From: JBBQVS01 sp964250805
GTDB lineage: Bacteria > Chloroflexota > Ktedonobacteria > Ktedonobacterales > Ktedonobacteraceae
Length of the DNA: 44,713 nucleotides
Direction of reading: 5' to 3'
Assembly: GCA_964250805.1 (NCBI GenBank)
Contig: CAXUHG010000033.1
Coordinates: forward strand, 1 to 44,713
Part shown: positions 25,136 to 32,982 of the stretch, piece by piece
How positions within the stretch are numbered: position 1 is the stretch's first letter
Layout: the number at the start of each line of letters is the position of its first letter
Notes under the pieces: model-generated
The model's input: only the letters and a program-made list of their open reading frames with translations
Told to the model about the DNA's origin: nothing
Database searches by the model: none
Program-made: the position numbers and the translations under genes

Positions 25136-25732
25136 TTAATCCGTCGTTGCCAGCAGGGTGAGGGTCTCTGCATACAGACGCACGACGTTACGCATGTGAC
25201 GCGTGATAATGTGCGCGATAATCAGGTGTGCATCCTCTTCTTGCTCGATATTTTGACCAGGAGCCAGTACATAGGCATCGACAATATCTTTGATTTTGCC
25301 GCCTGTTGCACCCAGTATGCCAATGGTAAAAGCACGAGATTGTTTCGCAAGCAGAAGAGCATTGATGACATTGAGCGAATTGCCACTCGCGCTGATGCCA
25401 ATTACTACGTCTCCAGGTTCGATTAGATTGGCAAGCTGTTCCGAAAAGATATGTTCATAGGCGGTATCATTGCTCCACGCCGTAATCAAGGGCACATGAT
25501 CGGTAAGCGAAATCGCCTTGAGGCGTGGCACCTGTGGCATAATCGTGTTCTTGGCAAGGTCAAGCGCGAAGTGCGAAGCGGTAGCAGCACTTCCTCCATT
25601 GCCCATAAGAAAGATGCGATGCCCATTATGGTAGCAATCCTCTAAGAGAGAGAGAATGTTGTATAAGGATTCTTGCTCGATGGACCGCATCATCTGCTCA
25701 AGTTCGGTCAGGTACGTGGCGATTTCGTTCAT
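25136..25732 (-). CDS. SIS-domain sugar-phosphate isomerase, GmhA-like
   Basis: The 198-residue length and pattern fit the sedoheptulose-7-phosphate isomerase (GmhA) group of SIS proteins. The phosphate-binding loop is FLMGNGGSAATASHFALDLA near residue 42, followed by SNDTAYEHIFSEQL, GDVVIGISASGNSLNVI and, near the C-terminus, EQEEDAHLIIAHIITRHMR carrying the His/Glu residues used by GmhA. In GmhA this makes D-glycero-manno-heptose 7-phosphate for surface glycans. No other heptose genes are next to it, so a related sugar phosphate is possible. GAGGAA precedes the ATG. Confidence 0.88.
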   Translation of the reverse strand: MNEIATYLTELEQMMRSIEQESLYNILSLLEDCYHNGHRIFLMGNGGSAATASHFALDLAKNTIMPQVPRLKAISLTDHVPLITAWSNDTAYEHIFSEQLANLIEPGDVVIGISASGNSLNVINALLLAKQSRAFTIGILGATGGKIKDIVDAYVLAPGQNIEQEEDAHLIIAHIITRHMRNVVRLYAETLTLLATTD

Positions 25733-25884
25733 AGTAATTCCTCAGCTTTACATAGGACTGTCACACATATTAACGATAGTGATGAGTGGTAATTTCGGAG
25801 AACTACCCTCTATTTTACACGTTCTTACAGCCACAATGGTATATAGATGAGGAGGTACACATAATACGTGTTAATTTAAAGGGG

Positions 25885-25917
25885 AACCAGGGCGTTCCCC
25901 TTGCGGGCGCCCTGGTT
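25885..25917 (-). terminator. Terminator hairpin after the peroxiredoxin/cold-shock gene
   Basis: AACCAGGGCG (25885-25894) pairs with CGCCCTGGTT (25908-25917). On the minus strand it follows the stop at 25931 closely. The loop side contains CCCCTTGCGGGCGCCCTG, which recurs with one mismatch at 22717-22734. Confidence 0.7.
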
Positions 25918-25930
25918 TTCAAATCACCTG

Positions 25931-26758
25931 TTAACTTTGAATATTGCGTGCCGTATTACCAGATGCATTCTCCACGACCTCGAACCGAACTGGCGTACCC
26001 GCTTTGATGGTGCGATATCCCTGTCCAGGGATAGCAGTAAAGTTGAAGAAGATTTCTTCGTCCGAACCGTCGCGCACGATCATGCCATTGCCAGCATTAC
26101 TATCGAACCAGAGGACTCGGCCTTGAGCAACGGGTAGACCGCTCTCACCAAGCGCTGGCGCACCATGTTCCCATGTCTGTTGTGGAATGCGAACTCGTGT
26201 GACTTCGGGCGTGGCATAGGCTTCGTAAGTATAGTCTACACGTTGCTGCATAATGGTGCGTAAATCGTGGCGCAGTTCTTCGAGCGTGGGACGCCCGACG
26301 AAAAACCAACCATTGTAGATGGCGTGAATGCTCAGGTCTGGGCGTAACACGAACGTATATGGTTGCGGGCGATACGCATACTCACCCTCGGTCTCGTCGA
26401 GAATGTTTATTTGTTTGACGATTGTGCGCGGCTCGTCGGATAGAAAAGGCCATTGTGCGTTGAGGCCAGCACGAAACGCGGCATGCACCAGTGGGAAGTC
26501 TACGCCAACAGCAACGAGCTTGCCATAGTTGACCGTAAGTTCGTGCTGAAACTGCACCAGTTGTCGCAACTGTTCCTGGTCGCGTGGACAAAAAAAGCCG
26601 CGCATAAACAGCATAATGAGCGGGTAGCCGTCGTGAAAGCCAACTTTCTCATCGAACAAGCTTGGCTTTGTCAATGTCGAGAGACGAATTGGAATGCCGC
26701 GCGAATCGGGCAATTCAAAGTCTGGAAATTGGTCGTTCACCTGTAGCGTCGTTGTCAT
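25931..26758 (-). CDS. Peroxiredoxin-like domain fused to a cold-shock domain
   Basis: Residues 1-175 have the AhpC/TSA-type thioredoxin fold: NDQFPDFELPDSRGIPIRLS, then LIMLFMRGFFCPRDQEQLRQ with a candidate peroxidatic Cys57, and VAVGVDFPLVHAAFRAGLNA. Residues about 211-275 match a cold-shock domain: GRVLWFDSNAGNGMIVRDG (RNP1 region KGFGFI read as AGNGMI), EEIFFNFTAI (RNP2 VFVHF read as IFFNF), then GYRTIKAGTPVRFEVVE. The aromatic residues of both RNP motifs are partly lost, so nucleic acid binding may be altered. Its ATG overlaps the ECF sigma stop as ATGA; the pair is one translational unit. A stress-response role is inferred. The enzyme activity and RNA binding are untested. Confidence 0.82.
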   Translation of the reverse strand: MTTTLQVNDQFPDFELPDSRGIPIRLSTLTKPSLFDEKVGFHDGYPLIMLFMRGFFCPRDQEQLRQLVQFQHELTVNYGKLVAVGVDFPLVHAAFRAGLNAQWPFLSDEPRTIVKQINILDETEGEYAYRPQPYTFVLRPDLSIHAIYNGWFFVGRPTLEELRHDLRTIMQQRVDYTYEAYATPEVTRVRIPQQTWEHGAPALGESGLPVAQGRVLWFDSNAGNGMIVRDGSDEEIFFNFTAIPGQGYRTIKAGTPVRFEVVENASGNTARNIQS

Positions 26759-27396
26759 ACTCTCTCTTTCCTCTCAAATTCATCGTCTTGCGCAAGAATA
26801 TGTTGATACTCCTGTGTAAACCTCTTTTTCGCTCGTGTGATGCATGCCGCCGCCGCTCCTGGTGAAACATCAAGCCTAAGCGCGATCTCTTGATATGGAA
26901 CGCCAAGCATAGCATTTAATAGCAGTACATAAGCGTATCGCCTCGGCATCTGTGCAAGGGCGAGCGAAATATGTTCCCGCTCCGCAATGCTTGTAATACT
27001 TCGCTCGGAGCCATATGTATTGTCTACAAGAGATACGCTCAATGGGTGAGGGTAAGCTTCATCATCGCATTCAAAAGAATCGGTGACAGAGATGTAAGAA
27101 GAGGTATGAAGGCGTAGCCGCAAGAGGTCAATACTGAGATTCGTGGCGACGAGATAGAGCCACGGCAACAAATTGTTCTGGTCATAGAGCGTCTGCCATT
27201 TTTTGTGGGCGCGAAGAAATACTTCCTGCGTCACATCTTCCGCGTCCTGTGGATGAGTGAGCAAGCGATAGACATGAGTATATACTTTGTGATGAAACTG
27301 CTCATAAAGATGCGTAAGTACATTCGATTGTTCATCATTAGCAATTGCCGTTGGTTGGTGAGACATATCTCTATACGTCGGATGCGCTACAACCAC
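26755..27396 (-). CDS. ECF-type RNA polymerase sigma factor
   Basis: This 213-residue sigma-70 family factor has region 2 (LYEQFHHKVYTHVYRLLTHP, DAEDVTQEVFLRAHKKW, LLPWLYLVATNLSIDLLR) and region 4 (RYAYVLLLNAMLGVPYQEIA, LDVSPGAAAACITRAKKRF). GTG 27396 follows AGAGAGG closely; ATG 27366 is an alternative start with a poorer site. No anti-sigma gene is adjacent. The downstream gene, overlapping by ATGA, is the peroxiredoxin/cold-shock fusion, which may sense or respond to the same stress. ECF factors usually transcribe their own operon, but I see no repeated promoter motif to prove it. Confidence 0.92.
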   Translation of the reverse strand: MVVAHPTYRDMSHQPTAIANDEQSNVLTHLYEQFHHKVYTHVYRLLTHPQDAEDVTQEVFLRAHKKWQTLYDQNNLLPWLYLVATNLSIDLLRLRLHTSSYISVTDSFECDDEAYPHPLSVSLVDNTYGSERSITSIAEREHISLALAQMPRRYAYVLLLNAMLGVPYQEIALRLDVSPGAAAACITRAKKRFTQEYQHILAQDDEFERKERV

Positions 27397-27538
27397 ATGT
27401 CCCTCTCTTAATCTTGTCTATGAATCGAGAAAAAGTTTAGCCATAGAAATGCTATTGTCATTGTATGAAAATTGGAAAATGCGAGAGGTTCTGATAAGTT
27501 CTGTTTTGTACTTCTGATGGCTTCCGAAAAATGCATTT

Positions 27539-27600
27539 CATCACTCTCTAAACTTCATGCAAGGGGCGACCGCCCCTTGCATGAAGTTTAGAGAATGATG
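27539..27600. repeat. 30-bp inverted repeat with 2-nt loop
   Basis: The arms 27539-27568 and 27571-27600 differ at one position; the centre is GGGGCG-AC-CGCCCC. It starts 10 bp after the stop of the secreted-protein gene (minus strand) and probably terminates it. Its sequence is unrelated to the GTAGGG-ended families. Confidence 0.85.
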
Positions 27601-27610
27601 ACAAAAACTC

Positions 27611-28954
27611 CTATCTAGGCGGGAACTGGGAGTTCGGTACTGGCGTAGCAAGGTTAGCGGTTGGAGCCTTGACCGTGTAGCCGATGACCGAACAGTTGAT
27701 GTCGATACCTACCGAGCCATAGGGCGCACCGCCTGGACCTGTTAGCAGGTCGGGGCGGGTTGCTGCAAGGTTGAAGACGACAACTTCATCGATCTGCCGT
27801 TTGTCGTATCCTTCTTTGATGGCCTTCTGAGTCCACTCGCCAAGCTGGGCGTCCCACAATGGGCTATATGCGTCAGCGTGTCGTGGGTCAGCAAGCGTTG
27901 GAAAATCACCAAACACATTGAGCAGGTCGCCGCCATTGCGCAAGGCATTGATCAGAGTCGTGTTATCGGCTGAAGCATCCTCGCTCGCGTGACCGTCTTT
28001 GACCAGATGCACAAACCCCTGTGCCTGCGGGTTGTTGGCACCTGTCTGTCCGTTGACGAAGGCGAACAGTCGCTCACGAGCAGAACCGAGGAAATCATCG
28101 CCACCGTTGAACGATGCTTTGTCCAGTGCAGGTACATAGGTTGCACGCTCCAGCACAGAGGTAAGGGGCTGACCCGCGTCCGTGCTGAGGTATACAATCG
28201 GTTGACCCGCGTCGAAGCCTTTGACAAATAACATGTCAACCCACGACTCCAGGAATTGTCCCGAAGGCGACTTGGAGGGTGCAATGTGAATGCCAAGAAC
28301 TCGATCATTCGTGTTGGTATGGTGGACGACATCGAATGGACCATCGCCAGTTGCTACGATAGGCGCACTATAAACGACAGGCGATCCCGCGATGCGAATG
28401 AAGGGACTGTATCCTGGGCCTGCTACCGCCCCCGGCTGAAATTTGGCGAGTGGGAAGCCGTTTGGTCCTGGCACCGCGATACGGGTAGGACTGAAATCCG
28501 GCGCACCCTGAAAGTGAATCAATGCTGGCCCAAACGGATTTTGCGCTGGCGTTGGGTTGTCGAGAGTTACTGTCTGTATGCATTCGGGGCAACCAATGCC
28601 GAGATTGGCGAGCTTGGGCGCATAGTTCACACCCAGATCATGCGCCAAACCAGAGTCCGAGGCATCCAGCAGAACGTACCAAGCAGTCTTGCCATATGCC
28701 TCTCCTTTGTACAGCGGCAGACGAACCGTCTCTTTGCTGAGATCGACTTGAATAGCACTCTCCTCGGTTAATTTGTCTCTGGAAAGTAGACCACTGTTGG
28801 GTCCCAATCCTCCTGCAAGTGCTAATGTTGACTTCGTTGCATGACCAGTATTACTTGGCAGGATGGTAACAAGCGTTACCGCGAGTAATACTGTGATTAC
28901 TGCGACCAGTGTAGGCAATTTTGTACGTAGCAATTTGAAGCTTTGATGCTTCAT
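27611..28954 (-). CDS. Secreted protein of unknown function
   Basis: The product is about 447 residues. I start it at ATG 28954 (MKHQSFKLLR), 9 nt after GAGGAG; an ATG at 28963 directly abuts that site. A signal peptide is clear: basic start, hydrophobic core to about residue 35 and a likely cut near GHA. The exported part is rich in Gly, Pro and Asn, with a Cys pair in LGIGCPECIQ and a late Cys in DINCSVIG. Segments such as AWYVLLDASDSGLAHDLGVN and FVKGFDAGQPIVYLSTDAG suggest a beta-rich fold. Similar proteins may be common in soil bacteria, but I cannot assign a function. Confidence 0.75.
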   Translation of the reverse strand: MKHQSFKLLRTKLPTLVAVITVLLAVTLVTILPSNTGHATKSTLALAGGLGPNSGLLSRDKLTEESAIQVDLSKETVRLPLYKGEAYGKTAWYVLLDASDSGLAHDLGVNYAPKLANLGIGCPECIQTVTLDNPTPAQNPFGPALIHFQGAPDFSPTRIAVPGPNGFPLAKFQPGAVAGPGYSPFIRIAGSPVVYSAPIVATGDGPFDVVHHTNTNDRVLGIHIAPSKSPSGQFLESWVDMLFVKGFDAGQPIVYLSTDAGQPLTSVLERATYVPALDKASFNGGDDFLGSARERLFAFVNGQTGANNPQAQGFVHLVKDGHASEDASADNTTLINALRNGGDLLNVFGDFPTLADPRHADAYSPLWDAQLGEWTQKAIKEGYDKRQIDEVVVFNLAATRPDLLTGPGGAPYGSVGIDINCSVIGYTVKAPTANLATPVPNSQFPPR

Positions 28955-29090
28955 AGTATGCATCTCCTCATCTTGGCGGCACTACGAGAAGTAGTACCGT
29001 AACACATGCTTTCGCTTTCTAACTCTGCTCGAACGCGGAGTTCAATGTAAGCTTAACCAAGTTACAGAGGAAGTTCACTACCAGTGACTA

Positions 29091-32000
29091 CTATTTTCTA
29101 CTTCCGATTTCTTCCTGTTGCTCTCCTGCTCCTAACATTCGTAACGTTTGTTGTTGGGCTGTTGTCATGCTAGTAACATTATGAATGTTCATACGTTCAT
29201 AGGGGCGGTCAACGCGCAGCGTTTTGAGCAGCCAGCCCTTTGCAAACGACCAGAGTTTGAGAGTACCATCTGCGCTACTACTGGCAATATTCATCTCATC
29301 AGGGCTGATGGCTACAGAAACGACGACTCCTGAGTGTCCCGACAATACTTTTTGTAATGTGTAGTGTTCAGGCTCCCCGCTTATGTTCCACAGCTTCAAG
29401 CTGGAGTCGTTTCCACCATATAAGAGCGTCGTCCCTGCGCTATTGCAGGCAAGTGAAACAATTGCTGCAAAGTCATCATACAATGTGTGCAAGCAATTCC
29501 TTGTATCGAGTTGCCAAAACTTTATCGTTTGGTCGTAACTGCCGCTGATGAGCATGTTGTCATTGGGATGAAAGACGACGGCACTTACTCCTTCAGTATG
29601 TCCGCGCAGAGTTGCAATGCAGTCTCCGCTTGCCACATCCCACACTTTTACCGTGCGGTCAACGCTACCGCTGGCGAGCAGTGAGCCATCAGAGTTAAAC
29701 GCTACTGACCAGACCCAGTGCTTGTGATCGTGCAGCGTCGCAAGACACGTTCCACTTTGTACATCCCAGAGTTTGATTGTGCCATCGTCGCTCCCGCTCG
29801 CAACCAGAGTTCCATCCGGGCTGAATGCCACCGACCAGATGATTCCTGTGTGACCGCGTAGCACATGTAGACAACGTCCGCTTTTGTTATCCCAGAGCCG
29901 AACCGTGCGATCATGGCCCGCGCTTGCTATCGTCGAACTGTTTGGGCTACACCTCACTGACCAGATGCGTCCCTCATGTCCGCGTAGTGTGTTTAAGCAA
30001 CTTCCCGTCTCGATATCCCATATCCTGACACATGCATCTTCACCACCGCTTAGTAAGAGCGTGCTGTTATGACAGAAAGTGACCGAGAGCAACATTCCTG
30101 TATAACCATGCAGTGTTCTCAAACATACACCCGTCTTGACCTGCCAGTGGCGTAGCATTTGGTCATCTCCACCTGTCACAAGTTCCTTGCCATCGGGATG
30201 AAACGCCACTGACCAGACTGTACCCCCATGTCCTTGCAGCGTCTTACAACATTGTCCTGTATGCACATCCCACAGTTTGCCGTTCTGGTCGGCACCTCCA
30301 CTCGCCAACATATCGCCGTGTGGCGCAAATGCAACAGCTAGTACGCGTCCACTATGCCCTTGCAATGTGCGAATACACTGTCCTGTTCGCACATTCCACA
30401 GTTTGATGAAGGAGTCTTCGCTGCCACTGGCGAGAGTTGAGCTATCGGGACTGAACGCTACCGCCTGTACACCCTCTGTATGCCCATATAACGTCGTCGG
30501 CAAGAAGTTTCCTGTTAGCTTCTCTACATTCCAGAGTTTGATCGAAGCATCTTCACTCCCACTGGCGAGGAGAGAGCCATCAGGACTGAACGCGATTGAA
30601 GATACTGAACTGCTGTGCCCTGTCAACGATAGAAGTTGCTGCCCTGACGCAACATTCCACAGTTTGATTGTGGAATCGTTGCTACCACTGGCGAGAGTTG
30701 CGCCGTCAGGACTGAACGCCACCGCTTTGACCCAGTGCGTGTGCCCTTCTAATGTGTTCATGCATCCTTGACTTTCAGCCTTACTCACGTCCCACAGCTT
30801 AATCGTGTGGTCATTGCTTCCGCTTGCTAGGAGTGTACCATCGGGACTGAACGCTATCGACCACACCCAGCCGTTATGTTCGGTAAAGCTGTAAAGCTGT
30901 TTCATATTCTCCGCTTGCCATACACGAATTTCGCCATTGAAACTTCCTGTCGCCATATAGTGTCCGTTGGGACTGAAGGCGACAGAGTTAATACTACCAA
31001 ACGTCTCCATGAACACAGAGTGTGCGATACTAGAATGAGAGAGGTTCATGTCTTGCGCCTCTATCCCTTGTAGGTATGCTCCCCGAATTGCCAGTGCTGA
31101 GAAATCGGTCCCCCGTACATCGCCCTTGACGGAAGCGAGTATGTTGACAAGGTTCCCCCCTCCGTATCCGTGTTCGATGCGGGGCATTCCTCTCATCCTC
31201 TCGACCAAATGCAGTAGACGCTGTTCGACCTCTTCCTTGCTCCCCATCTTTCTAAGCAGACGTGCCACAAGTGGCTGCATAATGAGGCGTACCTGACTGG
31301 CGCGAATGTACTCTTTGGCCTGTGCCTGCATGAGCGCGTACTTGCCTAACAGGTGAAAACTGCTCTCTTCGATCTCTTGACTGACCCGTTTCACCAGCCT
31401 TTCGGTGACATATTCCAGCACCACCGGCTGCAGTGCAAAACTACCTCCTTGCTCGCCTCGTTCCAACAACGAACGATGATAGAGGGCGTGTAAAGCCTCG
31501 ACTAGCTTGCCATCATGGACATTGTGTACAATGTTTCCCCGCAGCACGTCGATAGAGACCGAATCGCGTTCAATCGCAAGCCAGTAGAGCAGGTCATGTT
31601 CCAGCGGAGAAAGACGTTCGATCTGTACATCTAAAAGGTGTCGAATGCCGTGAAAGTATATCTCGCCTTGCTGTAAAAAATGCATAATGTCGCCATGAAA
31701 CAGGTCGGAGATAATCTCGGAGACCATTTTGAGCGCGAGCGGATTGCCCGCATATGCCTGTACTATGCTCTTCCACGCAGCATCGTTCCCATACAACGTT
31801 CTTTCGGAAAGTAGTTGCTGGCTCTCTTGCTGGTTCAGACCCTTGATTTGTAAAGAGCGTACAGGCGAATAGAGACTCTCTAACGGACCCGTTATTTTCA
31901 ATTTCTCGCGGCTCGTCATCAATACGCAGCTTTGATGTCTCCCCTCAGCAAGCTGCTCGATAAACATCTCATAGCCCTCATAGCCTTCGCGATACTGCCC

Positions 32001-32801
32001 GTTGCTGAGTCCAGCTTGCATTATCGTCTCGACATTATCAAGAACCAGCAGGCACCGATGCGAACGGAACAGATCGAGCAGCAGCGAGATGTTTCCTTCG
32101 TCAGAGTTTACAGGTTGCTCGAACTGATTTTCAGAGAAGAAAGTGAGACAGTCGCGCAGTAACTCATGTAAAGGCGGTGCATTTTTCAGAGAACGCCACA
32201 GAATGTACTCGAAATCATTGCTTATCTGATGAGTTAGTTTGGTTGCTAGCGTCGTCTTGCCAATACCACCCATACCCAGCAATGTAACCACGCGGCACCG
32301 ATCCTTGAGAATCCAGCGCGATAGGTCGGTCAATTCATTGCTACGACCACAAAAGAAGGAGACATCGGGCGAGGAGTCCCAATCGACACGTCCTTTTCCA
32401 TTGTTTGCTGTTTGAGGAAGTATGTCTCGCTCGCTCTTTATTGTTCGCTGCTCGTCATATTGCCCCATCCTATGTTTGTGTAGCACCTGCGCGAACCACT
32501 CGTCGTCGAAGATTGCTTTGCGGCGTGGAGCATGCAGCGATACCTGTTCCCATACCGCTTGTACCTCTTCGCGTTCATTCCCCTCTGTAAAAACATTTCT
32601 ATAAACATATGTTTCGATAAGCTTTTTGAGATTGATTCCAGTTGGGTAATCACTGCCAGCTTCCCAGTTATAGACCGCTTTTTCACTCACTCCTATCAAC
32701 CCTGCTACCGCTGTCTGCGTCAACCCCGCTTTTTCTCGCAATGTCAATAGCAACAGCCCAAACGCATAACTTTTCGTATTGTAATGATGGGATGTACTCA
32801 T
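29091..32801 (-). CDS. STAND-type protein: XRE HTH + NB-ARC NTPase + fourteen WD40 repeats
   Basis: The product is about 1236 residues from ATG 32801 (MSTSHHYNTK); the frame stays open to 32966 but the upstream part looks non-coding and runs into a hairpin. Residues about 10-65 form an XRE helix-turn-helix (LREKAGLTQTAVAGLIGVSE). The NB-ARC ATPase follows: Walker A GMGGIGKTTLA (Lys182), Walker B CLLVLDNVE, then SCVLMTSREKL and GNPLALKMVSE. A winged-helix/helical linker and a short pentapeptide-like piece precede fourteen WD40 repeats (about 600-1213), enough for two seven-bladed propellers. Such proteins act as signal-triggered switches; roles in regulation, cell death or phage defence are inferred from relatives. 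Confidence 0.93.
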   Translation of the reverse strand: MSTSHHYNTKSYAFGLLLLTLREKAGLTQTAVAGLIGVSEKAVYNWEAGSDYPTGINLKKLIETYVYRNVFTEGNEREEVQAVWEQVSLHAPRRKAIFDDEWFAQVLHKHRMGQYDEQRTIKSERDILPQTANNGKGRVDWDSSPDVSFFCGRSNELTDLSRWILKDRCRVVTLLGMGGIGKTTLATKLTHQISNDFEYILWRSLKNAPPLHELLRDCLTFFSENQFEQPVNSDEGNISLLLDLFRSHRCLLVLDNVETIMQAGLSNGQYREGYEGYEMFIEQLAEGRHQSCVLMTSREKLKITGPLESLYSPVRSLQIKGLNQQESQQLLSERTLYGNDAAWKSIVQAYAGNPLALKMVSEIISDLFHGDIMHFLQQGEIYFHGIRHLLDVQIERLSPLEHDLLYWLAIERDSVSIDVLRGNIVHNVHDGKLVEALHALYHRSLLERGEQGGSFALQPVVLEYVTERLVKRVSQEIEESSFHLLGKYALMQAQAKEYIRASQVRLIMQPLVARLLRKMGSKEEVEQRLLHLVERMRGMPRIEHGYGGGNLVNILASVKGDVRGTDFSALAIRGAYLQGIEAQDMNLSHSSIAHSVFMETFGSINSVAFSPNGHYMATGSFNGEIRVWQAENMKQLYSFTEHNGWVWSIAFSPDGTLLASGSNDHTIKLWDVSKAESQGCMNTLEGHTHWVKAVAFSPDGATLASGSNDSTIKLWNVASGQQLLSLTGHSSSVSSIAFSPDGSLLASGSEDASIKLWNVEKLTGNFLPTTLYGHTEGVQAVAFSPDSSTLASGSEDSFIKLWNVRTGQCIRTLQGHSGRVLAVAFAPHGDMLASGGADQNGKLWDVHTGQCCKTLQGHGGTVWSVAFHPDGKELVTGGDDQMLRHWQVKTGVCLRTLHGYTGMLLSVTFCHNSTLLLSGGEDACVRIWDIETGSCLNTLRGHEGRIWSVRCSPNSSTIASAGHDRTVRLWDNKSGRCLHVLRGHTGIIWSVAFSPDGTLVASGSDDGTIKLWDVQSGTCLATLHDHKHWVWSVAFNSDGSLLASGSVDRTVKVWDVASGDCIATLRGHTEGVSAVVFHPNDNMLISGSYDQTIKFWQLDTRNCLHTLYDDFAAIVSLACNSAGTTLLYGGNDSSLKLWNISGEPEHYTLQKVLSGHSGVVVSVAISPDEMNIASSSADGTLKLWSFAKGWLLKTLRVDRPYERMNIHNVTSMTTAQQQTLRMLGAGEQQEEIGSRK

Positions 32802-32901
32802 AGAACCTACACTTTCGCCAGAAACTACTATTGCTCTCTCTAACTTGTCACGTAGAGTTACAACATTTTTTGCCAGCGAAATTGTTCTCGTATATGAGGC
32901 G

Positions 32902-32982
32902 AAAAGGTAGGGACCGGTATCACGTCCTCGTTCGGGTGTCGAAATGCCAACGAGGACGTGATACATCGGTCCCTACCCTTTT
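32902..32982. repeat. GTAGGG-ended inverted repeat (B-related)
   Basis: GTAGGGACCGGTATCACGTC and its near complement enclose a short loop. The flanks AAAAG and CTTTT extend the stem, giving a T-run on either strand. The element overlaps the stop of the GH5-like gene and precedes the WD40 gene, so it probably terminates the glycan operon. Confidence 0.8.

Noticed and set aside
30277..30771. 164-codon plus-strand open frame opposite the WD40 repeats
   Set aside because: It is the antisense of a repetitive coding region, has a repetitive Ser/Leu-rich sequence and lacks any domain of its own.
29150..31010. Regularly spaced repeated DNA resembling a CRISPR array
   Set aside because: The period of about 126 bp and the translation show that these are WD40 repeat codons.
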